Shown piece after piece: positions 11,354-22,291 of a DNA stretch of 64,000 bases. The notes beneath the pieces were generated by a model. The model was not told where the DNA came from. It saw only the letters and a program-made list of their open reading frames with translations, and made no database searches. The stretch lies in contig CANTFL010001418.1 of assembly GCA_947650285.1 (NCBI GenBank), forward strand, positions 52,758-116,757, given 5' to 3'. Source of the stretch: Hyaloperonospora brassicae (taxonomy: Eukaryota > Oomycota > Peronosporomycetes > Peronosporales > Peronosporaceae). The position numbers were made by a program, and so were the translations under genes. Numbering within the stretch: the stretch's first letter is position 1; every line of letters starts with the position of its first letter.

Positions 11354-14300
11354 ATGTTCATGTTGGATGAAGAAGACACCTTTCACGCCACGCGTGAAGG
11401 GTGTACCCATTTGAGTGACATCGAATGGGGTGCGGTAGAACGAATGAGTTCTACCGTAGGCGAACTAGTCGTCAGCACCATGTTGGAGTCTCTAGACAGA
11501 GACCAACAACATGCCGCTATTGCCAAGTTCATTCAGAATGAACTTGCTCTCGAGAGGGAGAAAGTAGCCTTGCTTCACCAGCAAGGCTCTCAACAGGCCG
11601 AGCAGTTCAGAGAACTCGGTGCTCAACAGACGGAGCTGTTGAGACGGCAGCAATTCCATGCTGCTGTGGGCGGGACGGCGCATGCGCGTCGTCCCGAAGT
11701 CATGAAGGTTGACATCTCCAAGTACAGTGGAGTCCCGGAGGACTCCCTGTTACTATGGTTTGTCGAACTCGACAGAGCCCTAAGGGCTTGTCGCGTCAAA
11801 GATGAGCAAATGAAACTCGCATCTGCTCAGACCCACTTGGCAGGGCGTGCCAAAACTTGGTCCCTGGGACTCGAGAGTAGCGACCTAAACGTGTTTCGGT
11901 CGCTAGATGACTTCAAGTCCCGGCTCAGACAAACGTTTGAGACGCCACGTGCTGAGTTCAGGGCTCGTTCAGAGCTCCTGAAACTCAATCAGGGTAAGCG
12001 TGATGTGCACGCTTACGCACAACATATACGACTCCTTGCGAGTAGTATAACTGCCAAACCAGTTCATGAACACACGTTGATTACGGTGTTCATGCAAGGG
12101 CTCGCAGAAGGGCCCGTCAGGAGCCATCTGTTCCGCCTTGAGCTGAATACGCTTGAAGAAGCGATATCAGCCGCGGAACAGGAAGACTTTAGCATGAGAC
12201 AGGCTCATGCTAGCTCAAACTCTTACCGTCCACCGAGACGACAAGAGATCGGAGGTCCAGAACCAATGAAACTCTGCTATGTTGAGAGCGAGAGACCTCG
12301 CTCTACAAGCAACAAGCGATTGCAGAGGTGCAATCGCTGTCAGAAGTTAGGGCACTACGCATACGAGTGTAGTGCTCCACGCCCAGTACCAAACAGTGCT
12401 GAGCGAAATGGACGACCATTTGTCAGAAAGGGCAATGGGCGTGGGTCCAGCGCTGTTGCGAAGCCGCAACAGCGAGACGGACCATCAAAAAATGGTCGGG
12501 GGTCAGTAGGGGCGGAACGCCCTACTGATTCAGCAACCTCAAGAGAATTTGCAAATCTCTTGACGAAAGTTGCTCCAGATACACAATCATTGTGTGTCTC
12601 TGCACCTGGTGATGACGTTTCGCTCATCACCTTGAAGTTGGAAGCGACAAATGATTTGTCTCTTCGTGCCCTAGTAGACTGTGGGGCGTCGAACAACTTT
12701 GTTCGTCGCCAGTCACTAGAGGGTCGTAGGCTCAAGTTCGTTGAGCGCGACATTCCCCCTCACAAGGATGACGGTGCGCCTTGCAACAAGCGCATCGATT
12801 ACCGTTGAGAAACGTGTAGTAGGAATCCACTACACGGTAGAGGGCGAACAGTACGATGATGACTTCATCGTACTAGATCTGGATGACAAATTTGATGTCA
12901 TCCTGGGATTACCTTGGCTCAGAAAGTACGAGCCAAGGGTGAGCTGGCAGCATCGATCCGTCAAGATGCCTGCCGCTTGTTCATCAGATGGCCATCTGAT
13001 GAACATCTTGGAGCGTCCACAAGCGTGTGGATGTTCTGCGACTGAGTGCGATGGCCTCACTTGCGGTACGGTCGTTAGCACGACTGCACAAGATCACAGT
13101 GTAGTTGATCACTACACTGTGGAGCAAGCTCGCGGCGGCTGTACAGATGTACAGGCTGCGCCGAATGTCCACCACTCGAATAAGACGAGTGGACCGGGAC
13201 ATGGATGCATACCTAGCGGGCAGCATCTTAGAAGAAAAAAACCTGTTGCCCCCAAGGGTCAACATGAAAATCCTAGATCGACTGTAGAGTCGACCGTAGA
13301 GGCTCGGTGCCTGACTGTGGTTGCACAGCCACAGTCGGAGGACGTCGAGGGAATAAGTCCCCACGTACTTGAGGAAGGTCTTCCTCAACAGTCACTTGCT
13401 GAAGGATCAGGCCCTCAGCAACCTGTGGAAGAAAGTTCCCAGGAAGAAATTGAGACGTTTAACGTCTTGGTCAATGACGGATCAAGCGTAGGCGCTTATA
13501 CGCTTGATCTGATTGTGCTTCCGAAGTTAACTTCAGAGATACCTCAATTGCCAACGCTAGAACCGAAACGGCTCTTGCGTGATCTGCGTAGTGGCAAAGT
13601 CAAGCAGATCTGCATACTCGTCACAGAGGATGAGTATGTGACCGACATTCGGTCGGCAACAGTATTTGGTGAGAACGAACGGTGTCTCAGCAGATCATCG
13701 ATAGACGAAAGTGTCCTCGATGAGAAGACTCGGATTGAGCGATACACGTCTCAATCCTGGGAGTCGCTTCAAACAAATTCTTTGTATAAGGATTTGATCG
13801 AATTCAGGGATGTGTTCCCTGAATCCGTACCTTGCGAGTTGCCTAAGGACAAAGGCACTCGACACGAGATCGAGCTCAAACCGGGCTCGAAATACTGTGT
13901 CATGAAGCAGTGGCCACTGCCTCGTGAACAAGTACTAGCGATCGACAAGTTCTTTGCCGATCGCTTAGCAGCGGGCCATGTGAGGGAATCAACATCCCCT
14001 CACAGCTCTCCGACCTTCTGTGTGCGAAAGGCCACAGGAGGGTGGCGGATAGTGCACGCATTCAACAAGTTGAATGCTGCAACGGTACCGGCTCAGACGC
14101 CGATACCGAGGAAGGACGTTATCATAGATGGTATGTCAAAGAGTACCATCTTTTCGTCCATGGATCTGATGGATGGATTCTATCAGATCCTGATGCGTGA
14201 ACGGGACGTACCGTTCACGGCAGTGAGTACCCCCAGCGGGATGCTGTTGGAGTGGCTAGTGATGCCACAGGGGCTGAGTAATGCCCCTGCAACATTCAAC

Positions 14301-16900
14301 AGATGTGTCACAAATCTGTTGAGACCGGTGCGAGACTTCGCACCGAGTTACTTCGACGATGTGTTCGTCCATAGCCGGGCTATGGACGGAAAGACGGACG
14401 TTGAAGTTCACAGAACTCACGTTCGTCAGGTTCTCCAACTTATGCGCAAGTATAAGTTGTACGCCAACCTCAAGAAGCGTATATTCGCGGCTAGCGAAAT
14501 ACCACTTCTTGGGTGCATCGTGGGAAAACACGGCGTACGCCCTGATCCCGAAAAGATCAAGGCGATCACCGACTGGCCAGTGCCAGTCGATGTCAAGGGA
14601 CTAAGGAAGTTCCTTGGTCTAGCGGCGTACTTGCACAAGTACTCGCGGAACTACGCCGAGATGACTGTTCATCTTTCTTCCTTGCTCAAGAAAAATGTTA
14701 AGTGGTCATGGAACGCTGAGTGCCAGCGTTCCTTTGAAGGTATCAAGCAAAGCTTGATGCAATCGCCGATCTTGGCGATTGCAGATCAGGACAGACCATT
14801 TCATGTGGTCTGTGACGCCAGCGATTTCGCAATCGGCTGTGCGTTAATGCAGTTCGATGCAGATGGCGCGGAGCGCGTCATCTGTTATCAGTCGCGTCAG
14901 CTGCAAGCAGCTGATCGTAATTACCCAGTGCATGACAAGGAACTCCTTGCCATGAAATACGCACTGGCTAAGTTTCGCGTCTATCTCTTGGGAGATAGAC
15001 CGTTTGTTGTCTACACGGACCATGCGTCATTACGCACGGCCGTAAACAGTCCACACCTCTCGCAAAGAATGGCGAGGTGCCTGTCTTTCTTCGCGGAGTA
15101 TAACTTCTCCGTGGAGTATAAACCGGGACGACTCAATGTCGTCGCTGATGCGCTTTCGCGCCGGCCCGATTTCGAGCCGGACGCACAATCCAACAGTGAG
15201 GATAATCCCACTGTTGCGACACCGACAGCCAGTGTTCCGTCGTCAAGCGTACTTAACGACGTACGAAAGGCATACGCAGAAGATAAGGACCTTCTGCGAT
15301 TGATGGATCATCTGGTGAACCCATCCAGTAAATCCACGAGGGATTTACCGGATTTGTACAGATCCTCATCGGATCGGTATCGTACACGCAACGGATTGCT
15401 GTACTATACAGCTGAAGCCGACGACACGCCTCGTGTCGTCGTACCCGCTCATCATGATTTGCGATTGCGCATCATGTATGAGTGTCACGATGCCTCAACA
15501 GGCGGCCATCGTGGTAGAGAAAAGACTTACCTCACGGTAAGTCGCGACTTTTACTAGGCCCGCCAGTATCAGTTTGTTCGCAAGTACATCCGTGCTTGCG
15601 AAGTTTGTCAACGGGTGAAGCCTAGTCCTTCATCCCGTTCGCCATTGCAGCCTCTTCCTGTTCCGACAGAGTGCTGGCAGTCCGTTTCAATGGACTTCGT
15701 CTTCGGGTTTCCCGAAGACGATCACAAGAATAATGGTATTCTGGTGTTGGTTGACCGATTCAGCAAGATGGTCCATCTTGCTGCTGTCCCTGAGTCAATC
15801 AAGGCTCAAGGTTGTGCTCGTGTCTTTCTAGACACGGTCTTTAGACTCCACGGGTTACCCCGTGAACTCGTATCCGACCGTGACCCTCGGTTCACGGCGG
15901 AATTTTGGCAAACCGTGTTCCGTACTCTCGGGACACGATTGAAGATGTCCACTTCTGACCATCCAGAAACAGACGGTCAGACGGAACGTGCGAACCGTGT
16001 CCTCGAAGAGATTCTTCGAGGATATGTCCACTCGTTTCCGAGTTGGAGCGAATTCCTACCCATGGTGGAATTCGCCATCAATAATTCGGTGCATGCTTCA
16101 ACACAGCACACACCGTTTTACGTGAATGGCCTATGCCATCCACGAGTGCCCACCCTTATAGAGTGTGACTCTTGGATAAGGGGGAGGGACTCGCTCGAGC
16201 AAAAACCGTTTTGGCTCTTGCTCATCACGTGTCGACGCTAACGTCGTCACGTATGATGCCGATGTCGATCAAGTCGACATCGATGAAGAAGATCATCTCA
16301 ATAATAGCGAAGACGCTATTATTGATTCGGATGATGATGACGATGCTGTTATATTCAGCATCGCCAACGATTATGTCAGCGAGGAAGAAGACAACCTCGC
16401 TGAAGAAGAGAGCAATCTCTTAGCAGTGCGCACGAAGCGCACTGCCAGACAAAACAAAGAGTCAGCAGAGAACTTCCTGCTGACTCGAGAAGCGGTAGTC
16501 CGTTTCGTATAGGACTCCATCGGAAATGCGGTGGACCGTCAGAAACGGAACGCAGACAAGAATGGAAGAGCAAATGTTCTTTAATTTAAGGTTAACGACC
16601 TAGTACTACTGTCTACGGTAAACTTACCTGGACATGCAGTCACTAGTGTCGGCAGTAGTAAACTAATGCCGAAATACATTGGGCCATTTCGAGTGTTGCA
16701 TCGCAAGGGCAATGCATACACACTCGAACTGCCACGTAGGATGCGCACGCATCCTACGTTTTACGTGGGGAGGCTTAGGTCGTACTGTCAGTACGAGCCT
16801 TCTTCTTCCGATGAAGATAGCCCCCACGTTCAAGAACATCCATCAGGTTCTTGCGTTCGCGCTCCAGACGATCCGTCTGGTCGCGCAGATATGATACTTC
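11354..16900 (+). pseudogene. Broken Gypsy gag-pol, element 1
   Basis: Gag starts at ATG 11354 and includes a coiled-coil-like Gln/Glu-rich segment, a retrotransposon-gag domain and a CCHC knuckle starting CNRCQKLGH near 12330. The same frame enters the protease (DCGAS near 12679) until 12754. There, one extra C in a C run (five against four in element 2) shifts the frame. RT (YFDD), RNase H (CDASD) and the integrase zinc site follow in one frame to a TAG at 15555-15557 where element 2 has Trp. The integrase core continues from 15558, and a G run near 16180 shifts the frame again. A TAG (16510-16512) and a TAA (16582-16584) then interrupt the C-terminal tail before a GPY/F-like module (KYIGPFRVL) at 16670-16790. 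The true 3' end of pol is uncertain because the frame runs on over the antisense gene. Confidence 0.9.
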
Positions 16901-18385
16901 GGAACTCAACCGAGATATCTCCCCGCGAGCTGTCGCCAGCTCGCCGAAAAGGAGCGGACATCCCGCTCGACCTGAATCTGCGCCGTGGCATAATCGGCGC
17001 GATCCCTCGCCCGATCAGCCTCGTGACCCTTGCGGTTCTTCCGCACGGTATCGGTCAAAGCGTAGCTCCGATCGCGCTCGTGCTTCAAGTCATCGCGCAA
17101 TTCATCGATTGCGCGATCCATCTCGTAAGGGTCGAGATGGTGAACCGAATCATCTGGAGGAGGTCTTTCCTCCTCCACCACATCCTTTGGTGGATGCTCA
17201 CGATGATCAACGCTTTCTAGTGGAGCGTATCTTGAATCATTGTGACGATTAAGGATCAAGGACGAGCTACCTCGTCCAGTGGCGGGGGTATCCACCCTCT
17301 TGAAACAGCTGGGAGCCCCGCTCTCAGCTGTTGATGGATGTTGAAGGTCTCGTCCGCCAGTATGACGAGACCCATCCGATGAGTCCTGTGGCCCATCGGT
17401 AAACACGCGCCCTAGGCGCTTGTAGACGGATTGCAAGTTTGCAATCGCGTCACGCATCTCAGCCGAGATGTGTGCCCTTCCCCAGGGCGAATTTAGGGAG
17501 TACACATCCCTATGTGCACGCTGCGAGTTGTCAACACAACTCGCACAAGGGTCTATTAATGTGAGGCAAGGAATGCCTGCCTCACTCGATAAACAATGCA
17601 ACCGGTACCTAGCACCGGTTGACGTTCGCCTTTCGAACCTGAGGCGTGTCGCCTCAAGTTTCTTGAGCCAGCCTTCTCGTCCAAAATTCTTGACGTTTTG
17701 GACGAACGCGTTCCACGCAGCCAAAAGCGATGTTTTGTCACGCTTTTGGTTGCTGTTGTAGCATCGATGTCTAAGAAAGACATCGAGATAAAAATCTTCT
17801 TCAGCGCCAAAGTTCTTCGCGCTGGAGCTCAAGCCGTGAAGCTCGGTTGCATCGAATAAGGGTATTCGATGGTGTTGGCCTGTCTCGTGAGACAGGCTAT
17901 TGATGAGCTGTTCGGGCAAACGCCGCGGCTTCAACTCATCACGCTTTACAGTGGTAACCTTGTCGGTACCAAGGCTCCCAGATTGACGACGGCTCGCGCC
18001 ATCGTCATCACGCTCGTGCGAAGACGCACGAGCCGGCGGTGGTGAGGAATAGAACTCACCACCCTGATCATCGTCATCACTGCCGAACAGACTGTGATGC
18101 AAATCACGAGTCCGTTCGTTCGGCAGTGGTCTTGGCGAATACTGAGGCGTCGCCGGTGAGCGAGACGCCTCTGGAGCATTGCCCGAGTTAGACACGTCTG
18201 ACTCGCCAGAGTAGATGACCTCCACATCGGGGTCGTCGTGCGCACGCGGTGTGATACCGCGTGCACCTGCAGCACCTGTTGCTGCAGGCGAAGAAGGGGG
18301 CAGGCAAGAGGGGCGACGAAGCGTCTGCCGCAGAGGCTTGCACAGCACCAGGCTGTGTGGGTCTTGAGTCACCTCGCATAGACAT
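16775..18385 (-). pseudogene. Antisense gene of Gypsy element 1, frameshifted
   Basis: This is the counterpart of the intact 534-aa antisense ORF of element 2. The start ATG is at 18383-18385 (minus) and the expected stop at 16775-16777. Two shifts break it. A small indel near 18290 changes frame after about 30 codons, and loss of one C in the CCC before TTTTCGG near 16960 replaces the coiled-coil C-terminus with a short wrong tail. Between them about 460 codons stay open and nearly identical to element 2. That fits recent inactivation. No function is known; see the element 2 entry for domains. Confidence 0.75.
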
Positions 18386-18504
18386 GGTTAACTATGCGAG
18401 GTCAAGCGGAAAGTGAATGGAACGGACCCAACAAGTGCTCCCTGTCCCAATGGTGGCCAACGGGTGGCCTCCATATTTTCGGTAGTCACACGGTGACTAT
18501 CAGT

Positions 18505-18516
18505 TAAGGGGAGTGA
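18505..18516 (+). promoter_or_regulatory. Polypurine tract
   Basis: AAGGGGAGTGA directly precedes the TGTAACGGGG start of the 3' LTR, the position of the plus-strand DNA primer. The same tract borders the element 2 LTR at 36611 (minus strand). Confidence 0.65.
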
Positions 18517-18907
18517 TGTAACGGGGCAGCCCGTTACATGAAATTGTCACTTTAAGGAAAGTGACAATAAAGAATATAAAGATGGATATTCTTTAAACAA
18601 TATCACCAAAGTGGTGATATTGAAGGGTCGACCAAAGGGTCGGTTCATTGGTTGATATCGTGATGATATCAACCCACCAATCGCCGCAAGACGCGCGCAA
18701 TGAGTGGTGACGAGACGTCACCATACATGCAGTTATATTAGTATAGTTAAACTAAGTTAAACGAAGAGACAGTAGTTTAAAGATTTAATTATATTAATAT
18801 AACAGTTCTACTTTTACCCTACCTAATCTTCCTCGCCTGCCACGTGTACGTCCGTCGGGGCACCCGAATCCCTTGCGTTAAGTTACGCAAGGGTGTGCCC
18901 CGTTACA
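18517..18907 (+). repeat. 3' LTR of Gypsy element 1
   Basis: A 391-bp partner of 10920-11309 with the same hairpins and termini, followed by target duplication TATAT. Differences from the 5' LTR cluster in the AT-rich middle and near the AAGTTACGCAAGG end. Confidence 0.95.
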
Positions 18908-19439
18908 TATATGCCAAAGAGCATAGCATACGTTACTTAGTGGCTTAATTTGTCTGTGATACTGGCAAACTGGTATCTCGAGCTATGAATGTGTCTTCTT
19001 TTGCCGGAAGTAGCACTACACGTCAGTTAGGAGACTAATTTACACTTCCGCCGAATTATTTAATGCACATATTCCGCACTGAACTTCTGTTTCGTTCTGG
19101 AAGAACCTCGACAAGAGAATTATTTTTACTCGTGATAGACAATGCTGGACTACAAGCGTTTCGTCTAGTAGCAACTGCTTGATAGCAGTTGTCGTATGCG
19201 GAATCTCCTTCTCGACCAACAGCTTTCTTGCGTGATTCCCCGCTCTAATACATTTGATTCGAGCCCTTTAATCAGGTAATTGATGCTAGTGTAAAAGCCT
19301 AGGCATCATCATCTTTTAAATTCCATAGAAGGACCCGAGGTACGATACTTATCCGTTTTTTCATAAATACCGAGCAGCCTGTGCAAATTTGGAATCGCTC
19401 AATCCCTTGCCTATTTGGGTGTTGAAATTACCTTTCATC
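18908..19439. other. Spacer, nothing recognised
   Basis: No ORF, terminal repeat or RNA gene is supported in this stretch. Confidence 0.4.
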
Positions 19440-20236
19440 GCGATGATGTGAGGCCATACCAATGATAAAACAACATTTCGAGCAAATTTATAATTTTGGT
19501 GTCAAAATTACTGAGGCTCTTGAACTACCTCTGAAATCGATAGGCCGGTTTTGACCCCGTGCCAGCAAATAGGTCCTGCAGAATGCATACAAATGCGTAA
19601 CACCCCGAGATGATCGTAGAAGTGGTTTAAAGAATGGTCTAAAGAATGTGCGTAAGAAGGGGGCTCTCGTACCCTGTACTAGGTATGATATTCGTATAGA
19701 TTGATCACGACAATCGGGTCCGATCTGAGAGTGGATCCGATTCAAGAGGGGACCCGATCCAAGAGAAATTTGATCGAAGACGATATTCGATCTGAGAGGG
19801 GTCCGGTCCAAGAGGGATCTGATGCTGGACAGGGGAGGAGGTAAATCAAAGAACCTACGATGCGCCAGAGACAGACTGATTTATCCGACGACACTGAGCG
19901 AGTGCCCTCGGCATCAATAGGCTTGGTCGTAGGTTTTTATGATATGGTTAGCCAACATCAAATAGCGTTTAACTTACTTTAAAGACGCGCGTCATCTCTT
20001 CTGGGCTGGACATTTGGCCTCTTGACGAAATCAAGAGTTGCGCCGTTCGTCTATACATATGAAGCACTTGGAAGGCATGGCCAGGTTAATTCAGGACTCT
20101 TATAAACATCAAGATAACTGCGAAGAGGCGTAGCAAGAAAGCATGGGTAATCTAGATCGCGAGACGGCTGAATTGGTCAGAAGGTCAGGAAGACAACGGT
20201 CGACGTAATAGATAAGGAGATCTTCGTATGATATAG
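19440..20236 (+). repeat. Dispersed repeat block, diverged Gypsy debris
   Basis: Shares blocks with 53700-54300: an ATCACGACAATCG core, then clustered imperfect units of the type GATCCAAGAGGGG (19730-19830), then ATGCGCCAGAGACAGACTGATTTA. The 53700 copy lies upstream of a Gypsy gag, so this is probably the 5' non-coding part of that second clade. No intact ORF. The strand is inferred from that comparison. Confidence 0.45.
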
Positions 20237-20774
20237 TGTAACGGGGGAAAGCTTCGAAAATATCTTAAATCAATAGAGGATGAGGAAACCCCCTTTGAAG
20301 CCCCTATAGATATTATTCCGTCTATTTTTCTTTTTCGTTATAGTTTGCACTAAGTGCAAATATGTTCCCTTGTTCATGGGAACCACTAAACTGTGGACCT
20401 ATGTATTAATGCTAATTAATAGATCCGGCACCCCAAAATTCAACCAATAAAAAATAGATCCGCAGTATCTAAAACCAATCATTGCCTATGCCTAATAATA
20501 TGTAATTGTGTATATAACAGTGCGAATATTTAATAAAATGGGTTGCCCTATTAAATTAGCCCTCTCTTGAGGTTGGGCTTACCGCAACTTCAGCGCCATA
20601 CGCAGAAAGTTCCTTCGTAATGACGTGTTACGAAAACTCCTCCGACATTTCTTCTTGGTCGTCAAATCTGCTGAGTGATACACGACTGAGCAGCATGATG
20701 CCTATTTACTCACACAACGAAATCCCAAGCAATAGCTGAAGCCACCAGGCGACGATAAAAAGAGATCGGACACC

Positions 20775-22144
20775 GCTCGTCATGGACGACGGCTTGAAAC
20801 GTTGGGTAGGTACAGCCTTGAAGGTGTCGAAGAACCTGAATCTCTTAAGCCTATACCAAACCTTTTCACACGGTATTGTATCGTGCTAGGAACAGCAACC
20901 ATCCACTCTTACACTGATGACGCGCTGCAACGATCTTGGTGCGTCTTCATCCGACGCTGGAGCGCGAGTCGACTCGATGGTCATTTAAGTCCGGGATGTA
21001 CGGCTTAAGGATACGAACAGCTCACACGGTATTGAATATTACCGCCAAAGTGTATGTCGCCTGACCCGTGACGAGATGCACATGTGTTTCTTCCATGTTC
21101 GTGGAGGTTTCCTTTAGTTTATCATGGTGAGACCACTTCCTAAATCAGCATGAATGGGATTACTAGGTGTGTGCACCGAGAATTTGTCAGCACGTTTGAC
21201 CATAGATCGGTCTCTATCAAAGGATTCTTTCAAAGTTCGAAGTATCTGCGCTGCTACGGACGAACGAGCCGCATGTCGACCGACGAGGTCGTTCACGCAG
21301 TCTTGACCGATTGACGTATAACCTCCGTGGTCGTTCACTCAGTTATTGTCGACCGCCACACTATCCGAATCTCCGGTGCCAAATAGTAGACCTCGGATTC
21401 GATCAGGAGGTCGTCGTCGAGGATCATCTTCTGAACGTCACGGCTCGCGAGATCGTGGGTAGAACCGACAGCGTCCGTCACGGTCTCCAGCCTCTTACCG
21501 GGACTCATACTCTTACACAACGTCAGGAACATCGCGATCTAATATACTTTGACGCACCCACATGTCGTCCGCTGGTGAATATCTCAACCAGCGGACCTTA
21601 TAATACTTCTAGGTTTGACTCTTCGACGGCGCTAAGTCATTACTCGGAGCATGACGCGTGGGATCTTCGTGACCGAAAATACGGTCCACAATCCGATGTC
21701 GTGCACCCGATGCAACCAAACAACGAAAGCGGAGCATTACGACGGAAGGTCTATAAGGTTGGGTGCTGATTAACATTATTGGACGTTAAAATGTCGAGCG
21801 AAGAGCTGCGTTTTCTTCGTGCCGACGCCGAAGTGGCGGAGCGAGGTCTACTTGATGCTCGCGACATGACCGAGGGTGCTAGCGATCGCAAAGCTAATGC
21901 GACGGAGCTGCCGAGCGGACTCAACGGGAACAGAAGGGTTAGTCGGAGCGTATGCATCTGCTTGTTACTGCTGAGCTCGGAGGTACTCAGCAGAACTAAT
22001 CTGCACGCGCTCGTTTGGGACTTTGTCCTAGCAATTGTCAGCGTAGTTGGCAGGAGGTTTTGGCCTTTGAACTGTCAAAGTAGCGTGGAGAAAACCCAGA
22101 GGGAGATCCGCCGGCTGGTATTCCTTGAGGCGCCCGACACATAA
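20775..22144 (+). pseudogene. Antisense gene remains of element 3
   Basis: Plus-strand coding pieces opposite to the element's pol. Near 20780 the frame reads VMDDGLKRW, and after a shift YSLEGVEEPESL and CNDLGASSSDAGARVD. These correspond to VMDDDLKPW, YSLKGAGEPEPL and FNDLGVPSSDAGTRVD encoded on the minus strand at 61663-62205. Open frames at 21311-21769 and 21779-22144 follow; the latter is helical and charged, like the coiled-coil C-terminus in element 2. Several shifts and stops show it is dead. Confidence 0.6.
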
Positions 22145-22291
22145 AGTCTAGTGCAAACGCGTAACGATAGGTATGGCCGGCGTGTAGGCATCTCCGCGTA
22201 CCTTATCAACCCGAAAGGGACCGACATATCTTGGGGGTAAATCATAAGCGACCAAGTTCGTCACATATCTGTCTGGTAATCTACTTGTTGA

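Larger units (their letters stand above)
10920..18907 (+). mobile_element. Ty3/Gypsy LTR retrotransposon, element 1
   Basis: A 7,988-bp element with LTRs at 10920-11309 and 18517-18907, bounded by the perfect target duplication TATAT (10915-10919 and 18908-18912). The order is LTR, primer-binding site, gag, protease, RT, RNase H, integrase, antisense gene, polypurine tract, LTR. The two LTRs differ at roughly 15-20 sites by eye, so this copy is older than element 2. The coding region has at least one frameshift (near 12755), a nonsense codon at 15555-15557, a second frameshift near 16180 and two integrase-tail stops that element 2 shares, so the copy is not autonomous. The whole element is tiled with short perfect hairpins. 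Confidence 0.95.
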
